A stretch of DNA of 64,000 nucleotides, taken from NCBI RefSeq assembly GCF_000002995.4, contig NW_025062476.1, forward strand, positions 186,001 to 250,000. Direction: 5' to 3'. The notes beneath the pieces are model-generated. The model was not told the DNA's origin. It saw only the letters and a list, made by a program, of their open reading frames with translations, and made no database searches. Shown here piece by piece: positions 26,467 to 39,751 of the stretch (its first letter is position 1; every line of letters starts with the position of its first letter). This DNA comes from Brugia malayi (lineage: Eukaryota > Nematoda > Chromadorea > Rhabditida > Onchocercidae). The position numbers and the translations under genes were made by a program.

Positions 26467-27940
26467 ATGTTCCTCTCTTTCTGCTCTTCACTGCTACTAT
26501 GCTACGTGCTAATGCAAACAGGTCGAACTGATCTTTTGCGTGCTGTAAGTTTTCTTTTTCCTTGCTAGCTTGAGTGATGTGATGCAAGCTTCAGTAAAAT
26601 TAGAAGAGTGCTCAGCTTCTTATAAAATTTCTTGTTGGGAACAATCATTTCTGTGAATTGAAGACAATGCATAGGAATAAATAAAGCAAATGACTGCTCT
26701 CTGGCGGAGAAAGAAATACTGCGAATAGCTACCCGAGATATCTGAGATAACTCGGGTGAATTCTATAGTCTAAAATTTGCTTCTGTTTCTTTTCCTCTGC
26801 AAATCTTAACTCTTTCCTAGGGAAGCATGCAATCAACGCTCACGAATGAGACTATCAGAGAGTGCTGGTGTGAGGAAGAAGACATTTGCATGAAGGACGT
26901 TGAGTTGAAGTTGCAGAAGTGTCTCGACAGATGCTGGGCTCGAGATGCCACCAAGGTCAATACAAGTTTTCTTCTCGTCTTCCTTACTCCATTCTCTCTC
27001 TCTCTCTCCCTCTGGTTACTTTATTGGAGTGAATAAACTCTTCTAAATTGTTAAAAGCTCGATGGTTAGCACTGGCCAGTAAAAAAGGTTATATTTAGGT
27101 GACGTTAAGGCCTGATGACCTACGGCAATGTTTTATTCAGCAAAAACCGATCGTTGATCACTTGGTTACTTGTGTTAAATCCAATATGAAATGGTCTGTT
27201 TATTGTGCTATCCAATTTTTGATGACTTCTGATGTAATCGTCTAATTTTCAAATTATTAAAATTTATCGAAATTGATAGCGGAATGATTTTTTTTTTCCT
27301 TTTACAATGAATTTTTCCTCACTTTATCATGTAATTTTAAATTTGCACTGAGAGGCGATTATTTCATTGCTAAATTTCATATGAAGAATGATAAATTATA
27401 AAAGAAGAAGACACTTTCTTTTCTTCCATTGGTTGATGAGAAGAAGAAGCGGAAGTGGTCATCAATAACAGTATCAGAAGTGGTAGTTTGTCAACTGTTC
27501 ATATCAGTAGCAGAGTTTCATATACTTTTTCAGTTGCGCTGACTCAAAGTATGGACCTCAGATACCGAAGCAGGACATTGGGAAAATTATTAATCTGACA
27601 GGAGAAAAGCTGGAGGAAGCAGAAAGTAAAATTATTACAAATCCTACGCTTCAGCCAATTCAAAAAGTGCTTGATGCTGTAATCGAAATCGGGAAATGTG
27701 TCAAAGATTGCGCCATGGAAGGCGACGGTCTCGAAGAGTGCTTTGAGAGCTATACGTTAGTCCACCGATTTCACTACCTGATTTATCGCGCAAAACGTAG
27801 CGTTGCTTCTTTGCAGATGCCAGCCATGCGTACACGTGAATCGAATGCAAGGAACAGTCCGGAGATGTTTCAAGCACGTAGACTGGAGAAGGGCTGTCGG
27901 AGAACTGTGTAATTGTACCGTAGAATCCGGTGTTAGGTAA
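26467..27940 (+). CDS. Small secreted Cys-rich nematode protein (CPG4-like?)
   Basis: Exon 1 (26467-26544) encodes a signal peptide, MFLSFCSSLLLCYVLMQTGR. Exon 2 begins at 26821 after TTTCCTAG and exon 3 is 27534-27755. Exon 4 begins at 27817 and either stops at 27938-27940 or is spliced at the AG|GTAACA site after 27936. In the second case a last exon at 28298-28346 follows a perfect TTTTATTTTCAG acceptor and overlaps an AATAAA. The mature protein is about 140 residues with about 14 cysteines in doublets such as CWC, CLDRC, CVKDC, CQPC and CNC. That pattern resembles nematode-only secreted families such as chondroitin proteoglycan 4 domains, but I cannot assign one. The donor ending exon 2 is unclear: AAG|GTCAAT near 26957 has the wrong phase for the strong acceptor at 27533. 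Confidence 0.65.
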
Positions 27941-28346
27941 CACTTCCTGGACCACAGAAACTGTATTATTGTTTGTATTATCATTTGTGTAGGTCGAAAA
28001 AATTGCTAGGCCAATCACTAGGCTTATTTCTAGGCACTCCCTGCTACTCATTCTACCTATGCCTATACTGAACTTCTGTTGTTGTGGTCGTTCAAACGCA
28101 TTTTAATGTGCCAAATTCGAGAGATCAATAATTTTTGCTTTACTTTTTTCCCATCAAATATTTTGGGTCTTGGGTTGATGATCTCTTCAATCCTTGTTGA
28201 ACATTTTCTCAGACCTTGTATTCTCTTTTGACCGTTTCAATTACTTCCACTTCCTTGGCTTTCCATTTCATATTTTAGTGCACAGTTTTATTTTCAGTGG
28301 ATTAAAGAATTTTTGTCCATTGCTCAATTTGGCGTCAATAAAATAA

Positions 28347-30248
28347 AAATGATTGGCCTCAAAAGATGAAGAAGCAAAGTGATATATGATAGGGACGCCA
28401 GCAGACTGTGGTCGAAACGACAGATTTTCGTTGTCACAATTATCACTGTGCTTATCATATCACTAAAGCAACGATTATCAAATCCTCAAGTCTTCAAATT
28501 AGTAAACGCATCTTTCTTCCTTTCTTTTGAAATTTCAAAAATTAAAGTTCCTTTCCTTACTTTCCGTTTTATCGTGGCTAGCTTATCTCTGCACTATAAA
28601 TCATATATCGAACTTCTGTAAAATTAATTTCCGTTGTAACTTTCGATATTTCACCGCCATCGAACTATTATCATTTCTTCACAATGTCATTCAAAATATT
28701 TCTTTCTTTGAAACCATAAAAATTGCTTATGCTTGCACACTGCTGCATCACATCACTGTCAAACTCGTGAATATTTATTTCCAAGTGCTGATGTGGATGC
28801 GCAAGTGTCGCAGATCTTCCCAAACAGACCATCAGTTATTCAGGTAAACAGTAAGGTGTTTTAATTAATACTCGCAATTTGAGCAACCAATAAATATAAG
28901 TAAATGAGTAGACGAATGGCTACGCTTAATTTCAAAAAATGATTAGAGAGAATGAGATATGAATACATTTCATCCATTCCTTTGCACATTTTCAGAATCT
29001 CCTTTAAAAAAATTTGTGGTATTAAAAAGGTCAAGTAAGGTCACATCACGTTTATTGCTTTCTTCAGAAACTACCGAATTAAGGACGATAAAAGCGCTAA
29101 TACTATGACAGAACGTTTTCAAATTTTAGATTCAGTAAAATATTATGTTACTTTAAAAAGTAAAATATTATGTTACTTTAAACTAGCACGCGCTGTTTTT
29201 TGCGTGCTGTAGAAAGGCGACAATTCGGCGAGACACTTTGTCATATCATTTTGTTTAAGCGCCTGCTAAAGAAAATTACTGAAAATATTTTAGTTACAGT
29301 CAAGGGATGGTATCATATGAGTTCATCAAGCTTCTCTTGGCTGTGACTTCTGAATTAGCAAATTAATGTAAGCTACTGGCAATTAATTATTTCAAGTAAC
29401 ATGTCTAAGTTGAAATCAAAGATTTAATATACATTACATTCCATACATAATTAATAACACAATCATCTTTGCTGAGAGCAACATCCATTATTCGGGGACA
29501 AGGAGCAATTTCAAATATACCGCTGACCAACATATCTTATCTTTGTTTACTTTATAACAAACAATTAGTCTAACGTCTAAATTAAACATGTCAAAGTTGA
29601 AAGTTGCTGATAAAATCGCAAACTATGACTATGACAGTTTCAGCTGCTCACTGAATTTATATGTTAACACTAACAAATACAAATACAAACAATTCCTGAA
29701 ATGATACATTTGAACTAATGCTCTGCGGAGGTCTCGTCCTATCGATCAGTTCCGTCACAAGCACAGGCACTTCCTGTCCCTATTCTAAAAACTTTGCACA
29801 AACGGAGCTCAGTTCCAACTCTCAACAATGCAACGAGCTATATTCCTGTCCGCTGCGGCACATTTCAAATTTCCGTAGCAGCAACAAATCAAAAAGTTGA
29901 TTTGCCGTTGTTACTTCAACAGTGCTGTGAAAATGTATTAAAGCATCGGTACATTTAAGCCATACAACAAATGCAATGACAAAGAGAATGAGCAAAGCAA
30001 TATGTACAAACAACATTCAGGTATGCTGAAGAGATCACAGGTATTCAATATTGACTATTTTGTCGTATCGCTTGCTGATACTTCGATTTCTACCGTCCAA
30101 ATCTTTCTTCGTCAAACTTTGCACTAACCTTTTGTCAGTTCTCGAAAATGTTCGATGTAACTGGAAATAAAATGACTCTTCTTGGACATTGTTGTCACAC
30201 TGACAGCTCCTTCCTTCATCTCTCTCATTCATGCAAATATTTTTTCAA
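28347..30248. other. Gap between the convergent Cys-rich and Reeler-EGF genes
   Basis: About 1.9 kb between two gene 3' ends. No gene was recognised. It contains a perfect tandem duplication of a 25-base unit at 29134-29183. Short open frames here, including one with a hydrophobic stretch near 30000-29930 on the minus strand, lie past the stop codon of the Reeler-EGF gene and lack splice support. Confidence 0.5.
29134..29183. repeat. Tandem duplication, two 25-base copies
   Basis: Two adjacent copies of a unit beginning AGTAAAATATTATGTTAC. The first ends at 29158 and the second starts at 29159, with no or almost no mismatches. Confidence 0.9.
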
Positions 30249-33200
30249 TTATTCGACGACAGAAAAGGCAATCTGTCGGCGTTGTACGACTTCAAACCTC
30301 AAAGAGATAAATTGCTGCTGCCAAGATAAGATAGTGTTGGATTTTCGGGCATTACTAAATGTTACCTCCAGCGGTAAACTGTTGGCTGTATATGATAGCA
30401 CAGAGCGATACACTGGAGTAAGCTGAATACTGTTCGAACGTAATTCACCTTCTTCTATCATTATCTGACCTAAAATCAGCACTTGGTGTGTATGCCGTGG
30501 CAAACGTAACATAGTTTCACGTACGACTATTGCGGATACAACGTTCTCAAGCTAATTAATCTTGGCCTTAGTAAACAGAGCACTTCAAAATGTAGCGTTA
30601 GATTCTTCATCACAAAGATGACTGTCAACATCGTAGCAATATTTAAACAACGGAAATATAAATTGAAAGTTAGGTTTTTGCTTTCTTACCGAGATTACTT
30701 GCTGTGATAAGTGCCACCAGAGGTTTGCCTTCCGGATTCGGACTAATTGTAAAGAAACCGTAGTGTATGTGCTGATCAGTACTGTCATTCCTGTTTATTG
30801 CTATCGATCTGAACATTTTAAGCAATCAAAAGAATTGGGAATTGAAGAGTAGTTATTATTCGGAAATCTATCGAAGTAACTGGGTTATCCGATGAATGCA
30901 TAGGTAAGAAAGAAAATATCGTAAATACCGTTTAAGGTTGAATCTATGTAAATAGTAGATTGGAAGCAATAAATGATTCTCACTTTAAAAAAAATTATCA
31001 TTTTGGCAGAATAATACCTTACTAACACTTAAATTTCAAATAAATTCAGGTTGAGTGAGATCAGACTTAAGCCAGCAATAGATTATGTGAAACATCAGTT
31101 TTGACGTGAATGATATTCTTGTGTCAACATACGTGAAATTGATGCTCGGCTTGCCAAATACCAATACATCAGCGACAGTAATTGTAAGAATTTCCGTGTA
31201 AGATATTCCTTCGAAATCTGTCACGTAGTCTATAGTACGTGAACGTGTACCTAAATGGACGACAGAATGTGTTGTTTTCACTTGAAGCATTCTAGCTATT
31301 TTACAGCTAAAGTTATCAGAATAAAGTGGACATAACACTGACCAACAGCTGATTTATTTATAACTTACCATTTACTTCAGCCTTCCATATGCCAATCATC
31401 CAAGATAGTGGAAGTAAAATTGGAGCAAGCGGTTTTGTCGTTTTCACTGAAATTTACTTCTGAAAATCTCAAGGTAATGAGAGCTAATTCTGAGGAAGTT
31501 AATTCCCAATGGATGCAAACTGACTAGCTGTTCTTCCCTTCCTCAAAGCAAAACCGTTTGCGCTAATTGCTGAATTGCTGAATACATTAAGGAATGCTAT
31601 GCTAAAAAGCAAACCAGTCTCGTTGGAATAAGTGCACTGCCCACAAGATGCAGCGCAATTGTCATCGAAAAATCGCGTATGATCACGCATCTGCTCACAT
31701 TGACCCTGCTGCTTCCACTGATCGCAACTGCCGTAAATATCTTGACAAGGCCCTTAACACTCACCTCGTTTAACAGAAAAGAAAATGCTGACCATGCTAT
31801 GTCACTGCATTCATCTTCATCTTAAATAGTACAATATGACAAATGCGCCTAGTTAAATTTTGTTGGAACTAACGATCGCAGTCTTTCCCCATCCATCCTG
31901 GCCGGCAGATACAGGAATAATCGTTCCATTTATCAGTGCATTTCGCACCGTTTTTACAGCGTCGAAAGTTGCATTCATTGATTTCTGCAAAAAAATAAAC
32001 GTTACACATCAAAATGGACACTATGAGGCTCGTGGAGAGTAGAGCCCAGTCCAGTACTGTTGGCTCTGGACTAGAAGAACTCAGACTAGAAGAACCAGCA
32101 CACTGATTGTTCTCTGGGTGAGGTAGAGAGAAGGATTTTAAATTAATAAAGCTACCGCGTTCACAGTATCTTCCAGAAGCGCCGGGTGGACATTTACAGC
32201 CCAGCTCACCGCTACTCTTTTCCACACAAGTGCCATTTCTCCTGCACAGGTTAGGATCACATTTTCCTGCAAATGTTGCTCACAGCCCTTTCACGAAGAT
32301 TAATTAATTATATGTCATCATTTGAAATTAACGAATTTCAGTGAAGAATGTCATTGCATCAAAGTGTCCGGTCCTGTCCATCCGAGAGAGGTGTATAAGA
32401 TATGAAAGAATAGAATATGCGTAATGTAGAAGATTGTAAGCCATGATGATTTTAAGATGAACTGGAGACATACTAATTTCAATAGCCTTCCAATAGCAAT
32501 CAATCAAAACCGGAAAATTCCCACAGTTTTTCGGAAAATGCAAATTGGGAATGAAATGCTTCATCAAATTTGTACATGAGTAAGTATTTTAAGTGTATCG
32601 ATTTGTTCAAAGTTTATCTTTCAAGTAGCACACTCTTGCTAAATTTGATAAAACCACCTGCAGGAACGGAAAGGTCATCATCAATCAAATTGCAAGCATT
32701 CCATCTTCCTGGATAAAGTGGTTATCTCTTATTGCTTCAATAAAGACTTCCTTTGCAGAAAGGCCTGTATATAAGGTCGGGTCGCAATTGACATTCTCAT
32801 TGATAACTGAGTGATTAGTTCATCTTATGTTTGATAACTTTTTAAATTGGATCAGTGTCTACTCGAAATTAAATGCAACGAAATGATTAAACAAATATTA
32901 AGAGATGCGGAAACGCACGTGTGCAGAATTTGCCGGCGTAGTCCTTCCAACAGACGCACTGATAAGAGTCCTTCATGTTGACACATTTCCCCGATACGCA
33001 GCTATGTCCGACACAATGATCTTTCGCTGAAGTGAATTAAATTGAGGAATTGAAGTTGATGGAATTTTTATTCATTTGGAATAATATTTGCAGGGGTATA
33101 ATACTGTTCCGGAAGATTGTGTCTTCTACACGTAGAAATGATCCGGAAAGTGACCATTGAGCTTGCTACTAATTAGAAGGAAAGAAAGGATAAATTCCAA

Positions 33201-35429
33201 CTTTGGCACAGTGGACCAGTCCATCCTTCCTTGCAGGAGCAAGTAAAGCCCACTTCCGCGCCAGTGTCCAAACGACATCGCCCGCCGTTTTCGCACGGGT
33301 TCTCGATGCATTTATCTGAAAAGCATTTTAATCACTGCTTGTCAACATCCTGTATAAATTTTCAGACGGATGCATGTCAGCCATAAGTCTAAATTCGATA
33401 TTGGTCAGATAGATAGATGGTGATGCGAACTTACCCATTCCTGTAATTGTCGTCATTTTCAGTTTTGTTTTGGTCGGTACATTTCCCATAAAGATTTTCG
33501 GGAAGCGACCCTCATAAACATGTTCAAACCCATCCAACTTTTCAGTCTGTGGCTTCCACGATACAGAGGTGCGGGTCAACGGAAATCTTGTCGGTGTGGG
33601 ATTACCAGATTCCTCTAAGGGAGCAGTGAACGGTATATGAGTTGATGGCTCTTTCTCGTTTATTTCTTCTTCAACTTCATTTTCATGACGATAAGCCAAA
33701 TCTCGTAATGTTTCCGGAATCGACGGTCTTTAAAGCATAAATTTAGACAATAATCAGCTTAGATTGGAGTTAGAGTTGGCACTTTGATGTGTCCGAGATA
33801 ATATTTTTACATTTTTAGGACGGAACCAACAACATTCAGGAAGTTGAAGATGATCTCTGACCTGATGAAAATAAAGCGAATACTTTCACTCTCTCCATTT
33901 CTCTCCAAGAATTTTTACCTTTGAAGCATATGCTTTTCATAGATTGTGTATTGAATACTACTGGCTTTTCCGTCGATAATTGTAAAATTTCCAGTATTTT
34001 CCGCAGCGGACACAACTCGTTTGTAGTGATGGCTGTTCTTCGGAGATTCAACAGGTTTTCCCTTCTTAGCTACAAAAGATGGAAGTAACATTGCAAAATT
34101 TTTCTCTGGAAAACCCATAAGTAATCGTTTGAAAAAAAGGTGAAAATACCAAAGACTTTACCTAACGTAGACCTTGCTTCAAAAAGTTGCCCAATGAAGA
34201 AGGCAGGGTAACTTCAACGGGACAAAACTTACTCTCTTTCACTTCTTTCGTGGATCAAATAAGAAATGTTTTTTTTTTTTTTTTTTCTCAGACATATCTG
34301 TTCAGAAATTTCAAATAAATTATTTAGAAAAGAAAAATAAAAATTTAAGTAAAATTATCAATTTAATCTGGTTTGAAGCATAAAAGAGACCAGAAAGTTT
34401 TACAGCCACTTTCTTATCATCGATAAGATTGATTTGCTTTCTCTTCCAAGTGATAGGAATGATGAAGCCACTTTCCGGTTGCCACCTCTCCCAATAAATT
34501 TTATCTTCCTCAGCGATCGTTAACCTGGCAGTATCAGTTCATTCATGGTGTTTTAAATAAAAACTTAAATCGAAAATTAACTACAATTGCACTTCTCATG
34601 TCGATTTTTACTCATTCATTTTTTTTTTTTTTCCAATCTAAAATGGACAGAATAAGAGATGCTAACTTTCTATGCAAGTTCAAAGTTGAAAGGTTATTTT
34701 GTGACTGTAGTGCAATTGGCATTTCCATTGAATTACCCTTGGGTATCTTTCTCATCCAATACAAATTCAATCAAAACAAAAGTTTGAGAGTTAGAACTGG
34801 ATTAAAGATTTTGCTACAGTTGCAAAAAGCAATGTGAAAAGCTACATGAATTGGACGGCACCAATATCTTTGTCAGTAGTCCATTCCAGTTGTACAATGA
34901 ATTTCTGCGAATCATCGCTATGCGTCACTGAATCCTGCAAACCTGAACCATGCGGATCGCAGTTCTGAATCCGAATCCCGAATGTCTCCCAGCTTTCATT
35001 CTCGATGAAACGGCCCCCTTTCAAAGACCCGAGCAAAAAACCATTTTCGTTCGCTAGCCGCCCTTGCAGCAGTAAGCCACGAAAATGTGCAAAGCCAATC
35101 AGACGAACTGCAATGGAAATAATTTCTGACTATTTGCTTATTTTCGATTCAATTCGTTTGCTCTTTGACCTTTGGATTAAATTGACACGCAAATTTCATT
35201 TACACTACTTACTGGTATAAATCTTTCCTGGCTCATAGTACCGTGCTTCACGTCCTTTGGCATCCATAAAGTGAAATTCGAATGGTGGCGACGTTTCCTG
35301 CGGTTTACCGTGCACTATCCGATTCATTCGCATTGAGTGACGCATCATGCAGTGAAAACCACTGAATTCAGTAAGAGCTGCTTGAAGGGAAGTCCAAACA
35401 CCTGTGGTGACCAAAATGAATAATAGCAT
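30249..35429 (-). CDS. Secreted mosaic protein: Reeler, 4 x EGF, ShKT, nitrobindin/THAP4-like domain
   Basis: Predicted secreted protein of about 753 residues in 15 exons. Exons, 5' to 3': 35429-35213, 35107-34846, 34524-34391 (end uncertain; 34404 possible), 34105-33919, 33861-33811, 33727-33435, 33315-33202, 33026-32919, 32266-32156, 31984-31874, 31752-31615, 31446-31369, 31250-31133, 30808-30690, 30469-30249. The signal peptide MLLFILVTTGVWTSLQA is followed by a Reeler domain (about residues 20-190; YEPGKIY and FRGLLLQGR). A Ser/Thr/Pro-containing linker follows, then EGF1 (382-419, CENGGRC), EGF2 (420-455), EGF3 (456-492) and EGF4 (493-529, calcium-type INECNFRRCKNG). ShKT spans 530-575 (six Cys, ending CAASCGQC). 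The C-terminal domain spans 576-753 (PLSWMIGIWKAE, YTEILTITVADVLVFGKPS, IMIEEGEL) and looks like the nematode nitrobindin/THAP4 beta-barrel. All cassette exons are phase 1, the usual mark of shuffled extracellular modules. No transmembrane segment was seen. Role unknown. Confidence 0.88.
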
Positions 35430-36115
35430 TGCCCCTTAAAAATAACTACAAATTTGAAAATATCCAGAAAGTATTCGGTCAGAGCAAAGTAGTGAACAAC
35501 GCTGGACTCAATTATCCGGTAAACAGGATTTGCCATAAGTACATGACATGCAAAGTTAAGGTTCTGTCGGAATTTGTTAATACACTTTCCTCTTCCTTCT
35601 GCTTTTCATTTTCTTGCATACCAACCAATACGATCCGGAAGTTAAGCATAGACAAGACAGTTTAAGGCGAATTAATTTAAGGAAAGAGAGAGAGAGAGAG
35701 AGGACAGAGTTCCTATTGGGTCACCTGGATGAAAGTTGTCAATGTCAACCAGGTAGTGGAAAGGGAAGTAATGCTTATGCACATGAACTAGAATATCGTC
35801 TTGCTTCTTATTATTATAAGCTCGTTTTTATTTGCTCCGGAAAATTGCGGAATAGAACTGAGAGTAAAATAAACTAATAAATAAACATGACAGTAAACAA
35901 CTCAACACTGATTGCAAAGCATGCAACAGAGTTCCTCCAGAAATTTAAAAGATCAAAGTTTTCTTGACAACATTTGTGTCTGTCTAGATGAATCTGAAGA
36001 AAGAATGACTCTTGAAATGTCACCATCATTTAATGAGTAAAACTATCTCAATCTTTTTTTAATTTCTTTTGTTAAAAAAATTGCACTGAAACTCAACAAC
36101 GCGAATCATATTTCG

Positions 36116-36148
<33 letters not shown>

Positions 36149-39100
36149 GTCAGAAAGGAGTAGATAACTGCAATAAAAGTGATCAATAGAGCGATATGTC
36201 AGAAAGGGTCGAATCAGATTGAGTCAGGTCAGGTTATCGCAGGGTTAGTTACGTCATCGGAAACATGTCGTAAAAGGAAAAAATCATTTTGAGATTTAAA
36301 TGTTATTTTGAAAGTCCGTCCGTTTCTTTCTGAATATGTCGGATGTGTGAAAATGAGCAACTTCTTTGACAGCAGAAGAAGTCTAAATTGAAACAAAAAA
36401 AATTCCGCCTTTTTAATAAAAGGCGAAAGTGCCGCTGAAGGATGTACTCGAAAACCAGATTCTCGCATCATTGTAAAACCTGCAGAGTTTTGGGTGGGAA
36501 ATGTCCGAAGAGATGGATGGACAAGAATCTTTAAAGGCCTGTTATTAGTGCACAGCAACGTGAATTGCTGACAACTATGATGAAGATGATTTATTTTAAA
36601 TTAGATGAAATACATTTAAAAGACTGACTTTATTACCACCTCACTCTCACTCTTCTTTCACTTTCTTCATGGTCTCTTTCAGTTTTCTGAATTTCATTAC
36701 GCATAATCTAATTTTGGCACTGCTATATATACTATTAGTTCTCTCTCTTACTTTTCTTATCAAACCAGTGACCAAGATTCGAGAATGAAAATGAACTGAT
36801 CTATGCATGCAACTGCACTTTTCGGTGATAGTTACTCGATTGATAGGCGGTTTCAGTGGTTCTTACCAATTAGTCTGTTACAATTAAAATGTGATTAAAT
36901 AGAACTGAAATGAAGAAAGAGAGAGATTGATTCCCTTATTAGGCCGAAATTTAGCAATTGCATTTGAGGAGAAAAACAAAGCAAATTGCAGATTAAAATT
37001 TGACACAATCTTTTCGACATTATTGCTAGTCGGAAGAGTGTGGAAGTGTTTCTTGAAGTTTAGCGGTGAATCTTCCGAATTATGATAAAGGATACTATTC
37101 CATACCAATTTCTTGCTAACTTGCCTTCTTCAATGGACTGAAGTAAAGAAGTAAGTGAATCAGAATAAGAGACTGCCGGATAATACTGGTAGCCGCTATA
37201 AATGGCACTCTTATAATTAATGAAAAATGTTATGAGCAAAAGTTTTAGGGCACTCTGCCGGATGTGATGTTTGCTGGTGAAATTCTGCTACTTAGATGAA
37301 CAGAATTATAAAGTATGAGAAACAGTTGAAAAAAGTATTTGAATTTTCTTCAGATAAACATTCAAAGAGCCATTTATCTCCAAAGAAATGTTCAACAACA
37401 ACAAATATTATAGCTCGAAAGTATATTTGCCTAAGAAGAGTCGAGAGTAACATCGAGACATCAACATATGAAAGTAAGTGAAAAGGAAAACGGTGAAAGT
37501 TCTACCAGGAGAGTGTCAACTGGTTGACAATGACTGTGTGATGTCCTGCTGCTGCTGGTCATTCCTTTTATAAAGGCGGAGAAATTTTCAGAGAAGTTCT
37601 AGTCTGATAATAGCCGGAAGAAGCATCGCTACGAGAAGCGCTTTTGTTGAAAGAAGAGCTGTCAGAACTGGTAAGTTAACTGGTTTAAAATATGTAGAGA
37701 GAAACGACTGAAAGGGACAGCTATTAGAAATGCTAATTTTGATAAACCGCTGCAAGGAAATCAGATCATGGAACGGTGATTGAATTGATTTCGAATAATT
37801 TGTGAATCAGTGCAGGAAGAAGAAGAGTAGGTAGGAGAAATTCACATCAGCGTGATTATTACTCTCCGCTGCAAAGAAATTTAAGCGGATTACCCGAAAA
37901 ATAAACTTTGAATCAGACACAAAGAGTTGAGAAGGAGGAGCTATTCTGATATCGAAAGTGATACTTGATTGCTACGCTACCACAGCCGTCATTCCACTAC
38001 CGGCTAACAGATCTCTGACCACGAGCCCTCCGGGTGATGATCTACTGATGACCATCTGTGTTGTAAAACCTGATGCACTGATGGCACACCGGCACTTGGG
38101 ATATACCCGGAGGGCATCTGCAAAGCTGCATACATGGGCATATTGCGTGCGAGTTTTCCCTGCATACTAATACTTTGCAAATTTTGAAAATGGAAATGTT
38201 GGCAATTCCAGAAGACAAAACTGCAACCTGTTTCCCAGCAAGGCTTATTGCTTGCTCTATTCCGGTTTCTCATTGCTTCTTTCCGTCTAACTGGAATGGA
38301 TAAATCAATGGAAAGGCTGAAGTTTCAAAAGCAGTGATTGAACAGAGCAGTTGTGACACTCAAGTATCATCATTTTTTTATTTACTGATGCTCGGCTGCT
38401 TTGCTGCTATTGACATATTTTTCTCGAGAAATTTTGATTGTTTGATGAAAACAGTGCAAACAGGTTATTACTATCGAGAGAAGTAGACTAAGGCGACAGT
38501 GACCTTCACAGCAAAAGCATCTGCCCGTTTTCAATCTCCAATTAGGTGACCTCATTTTCCAAACACGAACAACAACGTTTGCTGCGGCTAAAAAGGTGTG
38601 ACCAGGACATTGATTGTCTTTTTGGGTCAACTTCTGCCACATCAAAGGTATATCGCAAATCAGCGTTATTCCTATTCTCTGCCATGCTGTCCATTTACCT
38701 ATCCAATCCACCTGATTCAGTTCAGTTACGTTGCCACCTGTTAGTTAAACCCACTTCAACTCTCTCCTTGCTTATTCTCGATGTCTTTATCGGGATCGGA
38801 CTGCTTCATAGGTTCGTTATTTCGAATGAGTCTATCCAAACCTATTTTTCTAAGGAAGTGTTGCGAGCTGGTGATATAGTGATAGTACCCAAATGGCGAA
38901 TACTTGCTTCAAAACAAGATCAAAAAATCAAAACTCCATCCTCAAAAAAGTTCACTCTCGTCCCTGCTTTAGCAGTAGTTTTTCCATCACAACGAGATGA
39001 TATTCGAGTAGCACCGCAATATTTGCTTACTGTCAATGATTATAAATTTATTAAGAAAAGAACTTGGATCGTTGCTGTTGCATGTTGAAGTCAGCAATTG

Positions 39101-39751
39101 TTGTAATTGTCAGACTTTACTACTTCTCTTTCCCTCCTGGTTAACGAAATAGATCAGAAAATCTCATTTAACTTCCAATAATCAGCAAAGAATGTAATCA
39201 TTAATTAGCTAAATTTAATTATGAATTTTAGAGCTTGGAGTCGAGACAACAAGAAACTGTGGCGAAAATTGCTATTTGAAGGTGTGTTGAGAGATTTCTC
39301 CTCGTCACACTTTAAATATTACATGTTTAATATGAAAGACTCCGGCGAAGTAATCTCAGCAACGTATTTTTATCCCTGAAAGAAATTGAAATTCGGTGTT
39401 ACTTTATTATTATTCCAGCAATTTTTCTCCATTATTTCAAAGAATGCTCATTTTGCTATAAGTTTTTCTTCCTAGTGAAAGCTTTGCATATGAAGTACAG
39501 TACAGAGAGTTAAAATTTTATGCAAGATTTCATTTCATGAAAATATCTGGAACATGACTGGTTTTGTGTTGGAATACTAATCAACCGGTCAATCTGAAGT
39601 ACACACAAACAGTAAACGAGGTGCAGTTAAGACAAGATTTGAATTAAATGCCATTGTTGAACAAGGTAGATATATCGAAAAGTAACGCTGTCAGTGTGAC
39701 ACCAACTTGCAAAGCTTCCAAGCAGTTCTTCACTTTTCCTCAGCGCAGCTG
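35430..39751. other. Gene-poor stretch upstream of the Reeler-EGF gene
   Basis: About 4.3 kb without a supported gene. It contains a (GA)n tract at 35685-35703, a T run at 36116-36144 and an open plus-strand frame of 180 codons at 38546-39088 that lacks an early ATG and any recognised domain. At about 38.0-38.2 kb, open frames occur on both strands with slightly higher GC than the surroundings, which might be an unrecognised exon. The part next to 35430 presumably carries the Reeler-EGF promoter. Confidence 0.4.

Noticed and set aside
29822..30016. Transmembrane-like tail for the Reeler-EGF protein
   Set aside because: The stop codon at 30251-30249 closes the last exon in phase, and no donor before it leads to this segment.
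38546..39088. 180-codon open frame on plus
   Set aside because: It starts at GTG rather than ATG, shows no domain, and has antisense open frames over the same bases; no splice partners were found.
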